Assembly: GCA_015501605.1 (NCBI GenBank)
Contig: JADNRZ010000016.1
Span: 1 to 64,000 of the forward strand
Direction: 5' to 3'
DNA: 64,000 bases
Origin: Panaeolus papilionaceus
Taxonomy: Eukaryota; Basidiomycota; Agaricomycetes; Agaricales
Shown piece after piece: positions 22,493 to 32,215 of the stretch. Position 1 is the stretch's first letter. Each line of letters starts with the position of its first letter. A program made the position numbers and the translations under genes. Under the pieces are notes generated by a model. It saw only the letters and a list, made by a program, of their open reading frames with translations. It had not been told where the DNA came from and made no database searches.

Positions 22493-25336
22493 TCATCACA
22501 AATTTAGTTATTGAAATACATTTTTGGGATTCAAACGTAGTAGATTCTGAACGCGGATTCGTATCCTATATACCATTCTTTACATATCTAGATACTCATT
22601 TAGATCTTATAAGTATTGTGTAACATTTGCGTGCGATGCGCTACAGAGCGAGAACGCGTTCAGCGCGTGATCATGTGATTACTTAACATGATTCTATTTT
22701 GGGATGAATCCGAGTTTGCGAGTTCGGACTGAGCCAAACTCGGACTCTCGAATGTCGGTACTTTCTGCAGAGGTCTGACTTGGCATGGTTTTATCCCGAT
22801 CTTGATTGCCATTGCGGGTCCTGAGGGCGATGGCTGCCTGACGAACGAGATCGAGTGCATGTGATGCTGCTGTGCCTTGTAGCATACCTCGCGATGCAAA
22901 TCTCTGGCGAATGTAGGCCATCTTGTTGAGTCGACACAAGATAAGCAGCATTTGTGAGAGAGCATTGAACCGGCTTGATCGTCGCCATGGCTCCTTGACA
23001 GCAGCTATGTGTTTGGACTCAGTTATAGACAAGCACAGTCCGTTTGGTGATCCAAAGAATGGAATGAGAAAGGGATAGTGTGTTAAGGCGTGCTGTCGAG
23101 GAAGCGAGATGGTGTCACGGATTCCAGTTTCAATGAAGATTTGGCGAAGCTTGTGAAACTGTGAAATGTAGGCCTTGAGACGTGCGACATCTGTTGATGT
23201 TATTGAGTTCCGTCGCACAATATAATAGGCGTTTAGAAATGCAGAAATGCACTGGACCATCTTTGATGGCACATATCCAGTGATTGAAGCTATGTAAACC
23301 TTGAATCATCGTTAGATAGTGCCAATACACACCAAATCTAGGAAATCTGGTGTTGTACTTACTTTCATTAGCGCCTTCGAGTCATCGCCTGTCCATTGGG
23401 TATAGTCCCTTCCATCTTTGAAGCGTCAGAGCCCAGGAAAAGGTGGAACAGCTGCGATGCTATATGTGCGTGCATCGGAAATCTTTGTCAGTGATCATAG
23501 ATTTGAATCATGATTACAGAAGATATCCATACCGGTGGTCGATATCCTCGATAATCTTGAGGGCCTTTTGTTTGGAATGGGTGCGACGAATATATGCTTG
23601 GACCCAAGAAACGAGGTGATCTTTAAAAACACCTTTGATGAGCTGGTGCAGGATATCAGGAGCCATTTGTTGGTGAATATCGGCACGTGGAAAGTAACTT
23701 GTAAATGGCTATTTGCAGTTGAAAAGGGAGCGGCTCATGAGAAGATATAAAAGAATAATAAGGGAAACATATACACACCCGGACGTTATCACGAATTCCA
23801 TGATCATCCCACAGAGTCGCTGTATTGTAGAGGTTGAGGAGAATAGCTGTCTTTTCATGGGAGCGAAATCGGGTCGATCCATCACCATCAAGGTTGGATG
23901 GTTGACTACAACAACTAGCCAATACACTTAAATCAACAGACAGAAATCTATAAATCCATAAAAACACATACCGAGGGCACCAATTTGAGACGATTCCTGA
24001 GAGCCATACCTGCTCTGGGTAGTCGGCAATATATGGTCCAAGACCAAAAATAGCCCAACGATAGTGTCCATCAGGGCAGCGGACCAAAAGTGCCACAGTC
24101 ATGTTCTCCCGCAATGGCTCGAAAATATACTTGAGACATTCATGGTACAATTGGCGACAGAAATTTATGAAGAGCGGCTTTGATCTTTCCGCTTTACTCG
24201 CTAGAATGTCATCAATAACCACAGATAAATTAGTCTCGAATGACCCCTGAGCGCTGAGCACTGACCTTTTGGAATTGGAAGAAATCCTGCAACCTGGACA
24301 CCTTGACCATGTGCACGGCGAGCACTATTATGCAAATTGCCTACAGAAATGTACACAGGGTGGTACTCTTGATGTCCTGTTGCGATAGACACTGTAGTCT
24401 TGTCGCTCCCAGCTACAACAGGGACAAACATTGAACCATGGGTTGCCGGATCTTTCACGATCACATCCTAGATGTGGTTGTAAAAATTAGCAATCGCAAT
24501 GGTAGAGAAAGCAGATTAAAAGTCTCTGAGACCTGCTTACAGCTTGTTTCCATGCCCACCCTCCTGAAAAAAGGTTTGTCCAAATCCGTTCGCCAGTTGG
24601 ATTAAACTCCTCATAAGGCCGATAGTCAAACTTGCCATCAAACTCTGGATTTTCAAGCTGCTGTCGCACCAAGTCCAACACATTCCGTGTGCTAAGCTCA
24701 TATGTTTCAAGCATCCACTGGGGGGGATTTTCGGGTTGTGGTCCATCATAAGTAAATGTAAAGGTTGTCCAGGGAATGTCGCCAGTCTGAATTTCATCAA
24801 TAGTTTGATACATGGATTGTGTGTTGTGCCAAGGACAGTCGTCGCTACTGCCTGTTAGTGTGATAGAAGTTGCCTGCCACAGATCAAGTGCCTTGTTGAT
24901 ATTTCTGGCGGATGACTGAATCTTGACATAGTGCTCATCAGCGAATTCAAACCCCCTACGGTCTCGAAACGGTGCCCAGGAATTGTTGTCATCTTCGGGA
25001 ATATCAGAGGGTGGTTCAGGCGATTCTATGGACATGTTATCACTGTCCGAACATGGAGCAGTGTCACTTAGAGTGTCGAGAAATTGACCCTGAGAATTAC
25101 ATGGTTGAGCTATGAGTATTGTTGTCAGAAGATATCATTACATGTTTCTGGGAATAGTATATCATACCTGTGAGGTGTGGATGATAAATAGTCGTTCCCT
25201 CAGGCTTCTTGGGAAGGGTCATGTCTTTGTGCGCTGCATTCTTGTGCTGAGTGAGGCCACCTAGTGATCTACACACACGCCCACAAAGAAGACAAGCATA
25301 TATCTGAGAGATGTCATTGTTGCTATTCACGTCCAT

Positions 25337-25647
25337 GCTGGGTATGGTTTGGTACTGGTAGCAAGAATAAACTCGAGAACGGAGAGGAAATGGAGGGGGA
25401 ACAATGAAATGGTCAAGACAAGTAAATTCGGGGATAGTACAGTACACGTCACAGAAAACTGAAGCAATAGGATAATGAGAAAGAAGTTGCACCATAGCAC
25501 ATAGTGTGATGATGGTGGAATAGTAATGGTGATGGCACGATGACGATTCAATGGCTTCCAATTCCAAAGTTCCTACAGTGTGACAATAATTTTACCTTGA
25601 ACTCAAACCACAACATCAACCACCCTAATACTCCTTCACAAACTTCA
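25337..25647. promoter_or_regulatory. Divergent promoter region of the Plavaka element
   Basis: 311 bp between the start codon of the transposase (-) and of the DUF6532-like gene (+). It must hold both promoters. No clear TATA box stood out. Confidence 0.5.
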
Positions 25648-28121
25648 ATGAGCCGCGCTACACGTAGCCATAAAAAAGACAGACAAGTGAGTCGAGGATA
25701 TAGTTAAGGGAGTGATGACATCAAAGACAACTGACTTGTATTGCAGGGAGCACCTGCTGAAGAGGATCCTCCACAGAAGCGCAGTCGGAGTAACACAGAA
25801 TCCTCCAATACTGTTGCACCCCAAGAGCCTGGTCCGAAACGTGCCAAAAAGCTACCAGTGCAAAACCAAGCCACTGCTGAAGACTCCACAGGAAAACACA
25901 GACGTGGTCGACCTCGCAAAAATGATGCCATTGTGGTAGCTGCAGACATGTCTGCTGGCACTACCAATAGCACTAAGCGAGCACCACCCAAAGCAACTGT
26001 GACGACAGCAAAACCAGGGGCTCAGAGTCAAGGCACAAAGAAAGGCGCAAAGCAAGCTTCACTTCCAGAACCAAAGTTGGATGAGAATGGCATAGGACCT
26101 GCTATCACCACTGATGCGACGTGAGTTAACAGAGTACACTCTTAAAATATATGAGCACTCACCTTGGTCTCACCTGTCTCACTAGTATTCCTACAAAATT
26201 GATGAGTGCGGAACATCGAATGCTTCTGGCACGCCTTGCAGAACTTGAGGCACAAGAGACCCAGAGCACCACCCAGGAATTTAGTGCTACACAGGAGCGT
26301 CTGTCTGCCATGATCTCGCACTCTCGCTCTCGAAATCAAACACAAGTCAGTGACATGGAGGACTTTACTGCGGATCTTCAGGATGTATCACAAGGTAGTG
26401 ATGAAGATGAAGATGATGGGTTAATGCGAGTAAGTCCCAATTGCCTTATTCAAGGAGAAGGTAGTCACTCACTTTTCCCCCTCAGGTTCAATCCAAGCAG
26501 CAAGGTTTAACGACTGCAGACATTGACAACGACGTGGAGATGGAAGTGGACGGAGAGGAACAAGCATCGCAAGGTGTGAATCATACCCAATTTGTCCGAG
26601 GGTGAGTCACATGCCCACTCCATCTCCGACGTCCAATTTGGATTTGATCATGGAGTTGAATATTGATGATCTTTCCGTTTCTTTTAGCGACACATTGGAC
26701 ATTCCTACTTACGCCAATGGTGGACGCCGAAAAAACCAACCGAAGAGCCAATCACAAGTCAGCAACTCAGAGATACTGTTGGGTGGTCTTAGTGATGAAC
26801 ATATTATGGATACTCATCCTGGGACGACTCATGCCGCTACCACAAACAATAATCGAAGGATGAACAACAATGTAAGAGATCTATGATTGGTTTAATATCA
26901 CTTTCAATGTCCATACTAATTATAATCATTTCTAGCTTGTTTCACACCCCAAAGCCATCGAGAATGTAGGCCAAAAAGCCACTCGCACAAAACCACCTGC
27001 CCCAAGTCGCTCTACTGTCAAGCCATCAATGCCTGTAGGCTCTTGTCAAGCACCTCCAAGTCGCAAACACAGCAGTGTTGTTCCACCTAAAAGCTCTGCG
27101 ACCTCTTCAGACAAGAAGACTACCTCCAAATACCCCTCTGATGGGCTTGACTATGGAGGAACCTTAGTTCCAGCACTCTACTACGACATGTACATTTCCA
27201 GTCAACCCTTTCCAAGGATTCAGCGTGACTCTCAGAAATTTGTAGACCACATTCAACGTCTTTTCAACCTCTCATTCCCCAATGTCCGTCGTCAACTCAC
27301 TATTGGGGACCCTGTGGTCATTACAGTACGTGTCTTGCAATTCCATTCACTCCATGATCCCTACTGACTTCAAACCCATTTCCCAGAGCTATAATCGCCT
27401 AGCATCTCGCCGATCTCTCATTGCTAAAAAGTCCTATGAAGTTGTGAGCACCTTTTTCAGTGGCAAGATGTTCAGGAATAAGGAGGAAGATGTCATACGC
27501 TCGTATGCACGCTATGCGATCAAGGGTGATGGTCCCATGTACCATGCGAAACCATCACCCCAACAGCTTGCTGGACATCCAGAGCACATTGACTACATTG
27601 TGAGTTTTTGAACTTTATTCGATGTGTGTGGTGCAAATACTGATTATGGCTTAAATCAGGCACCAACGGGCTTCTTCCAGTCTGAATTTATCATCGACAT
27701 GGTTCAACAATTTCTTTCCCATGCAGACAGTGCCCCTCAAGTCAACACCGCACCTATTTCTGCTGAAACACCTCCAAAAGGTTTGTATGCGCTTGTTCTT
27801 GCTGGGGTGAGTCACGTTAATTTGATTAATAATCAAAAACCAACTAACGTCTTATGCATTTAGCTTGAGCGTGCATTTGTTGCCTTCAGGGATTCCAAGT
27901 CAAAGGATCAGCTGCCAGAGTTTTCCCAGGAGAAGTCGGCGAAGGCGATTAATACCTTCATTGCACACATGCAAGGGAGCGTGTCGGAGAATTTATGGAC
28001 CAATATTTTGGACGCCATAAATCACACTGGAGATGATTCTGCGATTCGAGAGGGGCCAGATGACATTTCTATTTGCAGAGACAACTTGTTCATCCCCCAA
28101 AGCCCCGTGAAGCGTCGTTGA
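25648..28121 (+). CDS. DUF6532-like protein carried by the Plavaka element
   Basis: Nine exons: 25648-25686, 25747-26120, 26186-26429, 26486-26601, 26688-26871, 26936-27325, 27387-27599, 27660-27806, 27864-28121; every junction is GT-AG and in frame, giving 654 aa. The N-terminal half is low-complexity and basic with an AT-hook-like HRRGRPRK (about residue 70) and acidic SDEDEDDG. The C-terminal third (KSYEVVSTFFSGKMF, MYHAKPSPQQLAGHP, GFFQSEFIIDMVQQF, LYALVLAGLERAFVAFRDSK) resembles DUF6532, a domain widespread in Agaricomycetes and often next to DNA transposons. A role in DNA binding or in controlling transposition is inference. It is open although its partner transposase is dead. Confidence 0.8.
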
Positions 28122-28409
28122 AAGCCAGAATGAACACACATAATCACGTTTAATGCACTCTCCCCCTAAATAGACTTAGATATTATTATTTTAATTAATT
28201 TTCCGTGCGTCTTTCGGTACTTTCGACACTTTCAGTACTTTCTACATATTAATTTTGGTCTCGCTTTCGGCGAAAAGTATACCTGGCTTTCGAGGTTATG
28301 TACTTTTCATATTTTCGAGCAGCCTTCTGCGGCTTTCGACAGCTTTCGACAGCTTTTAAGAGGTTTCAATGCTATGGAAAGACCTAGAAAGCTTTTTGAC
28401 GGTTTACTG
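28122..28409 (+). repeat. Plavaka right terminal region
   Basis: AT-rich run near 28185, then clustered CTTTCG/CTTTCGA copies (28205-28350) and the terminal inverted repeat ending TTGACGGTTTACTG at 28409. Pairs with 20100-20215. Confidence 0.7.
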
Positions 28410-30401
28410 ATGCAGAACCAGCCTCACCGATCGTGCAGGTACCCCCAGCCCCTCGACCACCGAAGACCCAAGCGCCACCTCCCTCTTCGCCGAAAACAAG
28501 TCCGTCAACGTGTCTAAAGCCAAACCAGTGGGGGCAGGGGCGAAGACTCGGTTCACGTGGGCGCAGTTGAGGGCGTTGGAGGCGGAGAAGGAGAGGGAGG
28601 TTGTGAGGGGGTGGAGGAGGTGCAGTGAGGTTCGGGAGGGGGATGTTGAGGAAGGATGGTGGCGAGGGTGAGCGATGAAGTGGGGGGAATGACGAGAGAT
28701 GATGGAAGCTAAGAAACTGGTTGATATGTTTAGAGGGACGCGGAATTTGTTTTTGACGAGCCAGGTATGTTTCTCTTTTTTCTCGGCTCTTCTTCCCTGT
28801 CCGTTGTTTAAGACCCCATGCTAATAAAGTTGTGATACATGACAGTGTAATCCCTTCGCTGCCATGTCCCCTCATAGTCGGATGTGAAGACGTGTGGAGA
28901 TGAAGGCTTATGAGGATAGGATGGCCAATCGGTTGCAGCTTGATATTGGTGGGTGTATTTCTGTTCTTTCAACACCTTTATTTGTTTGGTCTCTCTTCCT
29001 CTTCGTTCCTTTCCTTTCCTTTCATCCTCGTTCCCCTCCCCTTGCCCTTGCATTATACGAAAAAATTAGGAATTATATACTAACCAAAATGCGCATCTAT
29101 TTAGAATAAGACACCCTTGCCCGACGAAATACCAAGTCGTTGTTGTGTGTAGAGGTGTCGTCTGAGGATTGATTGAGGCTGTTTATGCAGGTTCGTTGAT
29201 GGATTTTTATTTTATTTTTCGCTTGATTTCCCAGCCTTATACCCATACTAACACACTGTTTCACATTACTGCTTCATCAAGCTAGGCCAATACAATGTCG
29301 CTGAAGAAATTCTGCGGCACATCATTATATCAAACGCATACCAACCAGAAGACTGGCAAAGCGCAATTCGTATCGCATTGACCAGTACATTCATTTCTTC
29401 TGTTATCGTCTTCCCTCATGCTCACGCAACGCAGAGCATGCAGTATTTTCGCTGAACGGCCTGATGTCGTTGTCGAACAAACCCGCAAACTTATCACGCA
29501 ATATCAATTCAACAACAAGCCTCTCAGAATTCTCCTCGCCTGCCTCGCAAGTGGACTTGAACTCACAAATAGCTTTATCACGTCAACCTGCAGAAGCATT
29601 TGTTCAGGGAGACGAAGCTTTCGGATACATCTATGAAGAACCTTTGGATTTTGTGATGTGTGGAATGAGTTGAATAGGCAGTATGCGGCAACTGCAATGA
29701 CATCAGGTGTGGCGGGGAGGAGGAGGAATGAAGATGGGAAGGAGGAGAAGGATGACGATGAGATGCCTGCGCCAAGACGACGGCGAATGTGGATGGCGCA
29801 CCTAGGATTCCGACAGAAGAAAATCCTGCGATATATGGGCAGATTTCTGTGGCTGCAAAGCATTATGTGCTGTTTGTAAGTTTTCTTGCGCTTAAATTAC
29901 TCATCATCGTTCACCTCTAATCCAATCCAATTTATAATTCAGTCTACCTCACCCACGCCTACAACCACTACCCCGATGACCCCATGATCTACCTCTGTCT
30001 CGCCATCGCCTCTCGCCATCGCCTCAATAGGGCGGACCATGCAGCGCCAATCTGACAACGGAAAACACGATATTGTGCAGGCGATGGCATTCTTGAGCCA
30101 GTCCTGCAAGTCGTGTGGTACAACGACAGTGGAGTAAGAGGGATGGAGTATAATTTTGGCAGAACGTTTCATCAGCTGGGAGTTTATTCGCATGTGGCGA
30201 GCATTATGAGAAGGTGTTGGGTTGTCTGAATAGGCGGGGGTGAGTACCTTCATATACTCGTCCACTTGTTTTCCTCTTTGTGTTTTGAATGAACTAATCA
30301 TTATATTTATAGGATGACTTTTTTGCGAGAGAAGCGGCGTTTAATTTGTCTTGTATTTTTGGTCCCATATCGTTGGCCAATATGTTGTATAGTCTTTGTG
30401 A
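28410..30401 (+). pseudogene. TFC4-like: T3, 3' part (after the Plavaka element)
   Basis: Resumes the exon cut at 20099: STTEDPSATSLFAENKS-like text (28455-28505), AQLRALEAEKERE (about 28562-28600), MANRLQLDIGG (about 28921), then FHQARPIQCR-like and RHIIISNAYQPEDWQSAIRI (about 29318-29380), RKLITQYQFNNKPLRILLAC (about 29490-29545), YMGRFLWLQS (29835), LTHAYNHYPDDPMIYLCLAI (29945-30005) and DDFFAREAAFNLSCIF (30313-30360). It ends with a small deletion in the final LYRKWLSL exon (30401). Frames break repeatedly. Confidence 0.7.
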
Positions 30402-30595
30402 TCGCACCGACTACTTGTTATTTTCGTGTTGATCATTATTCCTTTTTATTTTTCACCTGCCTTCTCTCGCGCGCCTTAATTCTCATTGGCCTCCCATAAT
30501 AAATTGGTCTCTGACATGTCTTCGAAATCAATGATGTCATAAAGTGTGTTATCTTTACAATCAAAGGTTACATATATTATATACTAGCGTTTGAC

Positions 30596-30610
30596 CCGTG
30601 CTTCGCACGG
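30596..30610 (-). terminator. Helitron 3' hairpin
   Basis: Perfect 6-bp stem CCGTGC/GCACGG with a 3-nt loop, followed 8 nt later by the CTAG end. In Helitrons this hairpin marks the 3' end for rolling-circle replication; it is not a transcription terminator. Confidence 0.9.
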
Positions 30611-30758
30611 AAACCCCATAAACAGAATATGCACGGTGGTTTTGGACATGTGAACTAATGTACCGAGTTCAAACTTAAGCAAACGAATCAAAATTGCATT
30701 GGCAATAGAAAAAAGGATCAAATACAAAATACTAAATTAAGTCGGAATTCTACAAACT

Positions 30759-32014
30759 TTAGGTCAGCGTGCTAGAGCTGGCAGCGCTGCCAGTGGAAGA
30801 GGAGGCTGCGACTGAGCCAAGAGTGTCTGAATCCTCCCTACGACGCTTTCGAGGTGATCCCCCTACACCGGAACCCATCGACGTGAAACTGAACTTGAGC
30901 GGAGAGTTGGGATCAGTTGATTTCTGCTTGGAAGGTGAACGGCCTTTGTACGAAACCAGAAGATGTATGTTAGTTTGCCGCAAAACAATCATAGAAAGTA
31001 AAAAAAATAATTGACACACCATTCTTGGAATCAGATTCAGCTGCGGCAGGAGCTGCAGATGCACGCCCAAGTGGAACAGCGTTGGACGTGCTGATTTTGA
31101 AAGCAACGACCTCATTAGTCGTCAACTCGGTCGTAACCCCTGACAGAAGGCCAGAGACAGTCGCATAGGTTGATGCTTTGATGTAGGGAGTTCGCTTCTT
31201 GAAATCGGGGGGCACAGGCTTCCATCGGGGAGCTTGCAGATCAATTTTAGCGGAGAGGGGAAGCGTACCATTGCCATCCAGAGCCTGTAAGTAACTTTCC
31301 AAATTCATTGTGTACGTGATCTCGGCATCATTCTCATCAACATTTTCCACAACACCAGATGCGATGAGGAAAGGCGGGACTTTGGGGTTTACACACTCCT
31401 CCCAGTTGTATACGGGGAGCAGCTAGCAGCAGGATTATAAATGAGAAAATATTCAGATTGAGGTGATGCGGTTACTACTTACCGAGACAATATCACCAAC
31501 CAACTGGTAGTTTTTGGGCTCAAGCTTTTCGGAGACCAGGGTGAGACCTCGACGATTGCTGGAGAACTTTGACACCTGTGTGCAAAGAAATGTCAGTGAT
31601 AGGACAGGACTGATTGACAGTAACATACATAAGCGGTGACAAAAAAAGCACCAGGAAGGTCTGACATGAGATCGGATTCTGCATTGTCATACCAGCGCAG
31701 GGCAGCCAGCAATCCTTCACCTGGGGCACCAGGTACAAAGAAGTGAACGTCATAGAGTTTGGTGTAGGGCTTTTTAGAATCTGGAAGACGCTCGTTCTCA
31801 AAGATGCAGATACCAGTAAGGATTGACAATCCCTTGTGGGAGACAGAGGTAGCGGACGAAGGTGGCATGTCTGGAGCCTGGACGTATGGAATCAGGAGAA
31901 ACTTGAGGGGATTGGAATGGTCAAGCTCGACTTCTGGGAGCTTTTGAAAACCCTTTTATGCATGTTGTCAGAGTCAGTGATTGGTGCAAGAGCGACTTGG
32001 CTATCGATAGGCAT
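30759..32014 (-). CDS. Helitron companion protein, 340 aa
   Basis: Exons 32014-31997, 31952-31629, 31575-31483, 31422-31020 and 30943-30759, all in frame (340 aa; a shorter start at 31868 gives 306 aa). Recognisable text: GLSILTGICIFENERLPDSK, YDVHFFVPGAPGEGLLAALR, LVGDIVSLLPVYN and a basic, Ser-rich tail with PRKRRRED (possible nuclear localisation signal). I do not recognise the family by name; the length and beta-rich look would suit an OB-fold single-strand DNA-binding helper such as the RPA-like proteins known from some Helitrons, but that is inference. It lies on the Rep-helicase strand, about 200 bp downstream of its stop. Confidence 0.7.
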
Positions 32015-32215
32015 ATCATGACATATCATTCATGTTGGACTTGAACTGAAATATTTGCATAATGCTGCACGCATGCGTGACACTGTGACTTCTGCGACTT
32101 CGGTCTAATTTTTATCTATGGATCTTCTCGAATTATGCATAAAACAATCAGATTTTAATTTACATTAGAGAGAAGATATTTTAATAGTAATCAATGACTA
32201 TACTTTACCAGCCAT

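Larger units (their letters stand above)
21206..22758. mobile_element. Nested 1553-bp element with TA duplication
   Basis: Inverted ends of about 50 bp: left CCGATATTCGAGAGTCCGA, right (reverse strand) CCGACATTCGAGAGTCCGA, with further matches (AGTCCGAACT, AACTCGGA). Flanked by TA on both sides (21204-21205 and 22759-22760). Removing the element plus one TA joins the two parts of Plavaka exon 8 in frame. It has no transposase; the only coding-like part is a CxC5-like fragment (21602-21929). It contains a smaller element at 22018-22492. The cargo hints at an internally deleted KDZ relative; a TA target would also suit a Tc1/mariner-mobilised element. Confidence 0.88.
20288..25336 (-). pseudogene. 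Plavaka transposase (one TGA, one insertion)
   Basis: Nine exons: 25336-25168, 25109-24541, 24467-24266, 24200-23972, 23905-23779, 23708-23533, 23459-23363, 23299-22759 continuing 21203-21018, and 20949-20288. All junctions keep frame, 985 aa, normal for the family. Exon 1 has a C2H2 finger (CLLC...LTQHKNAAH). Family landmarks: [135 protein letters not shown]. Two defects: TGA at 23426-23428 where relatives have Arg (GLRRF), and the 21206-22758 insertion. Identity is from remembered family motifs and is firm. Confidence 0.9.
20100..28409 (-). mobile_element. Plavaka-type DNA transposon
   Basis: An 8310-bp element inside a T3 exon. The ends are imperfect inverted repeats: left CAGCAAAGTGTCAA..., right (reverse strand) CAGTAAACCGTCAA..., both followed by CTTTC-rich subterminal repeats (TCGAAAG/CTTTCGA) for about 100-200 bp. 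The flanking bases are AT on both sides; the target duplication length is not clear. It carries a - strand transposase gene (nine exons) and a divergent + strand gene with 311 bp between their start codons. A 1553-bp element sits inside exon 8 of the transposase. Confidence 0.85.

Noticed and set aside
20100..28409. Plavaka element called as a KDZ transposon
   Set aside because: The transposase landmarks (C2H2 start, GSDKTTVSIATG, GLGPYIADYPEQV, SITESKHIAAVKEPWRRS) are those of Plavaka; only the small nested element carries a KDZ-type fragment.
28384..28875. 163-codon - strand open frame after the Plavaka element
   Set aside because: It is the complement of T3 exons (AEDKS and AQLRALEAEKE text) and has only Pro/Arg-rich low-complexity sequence.
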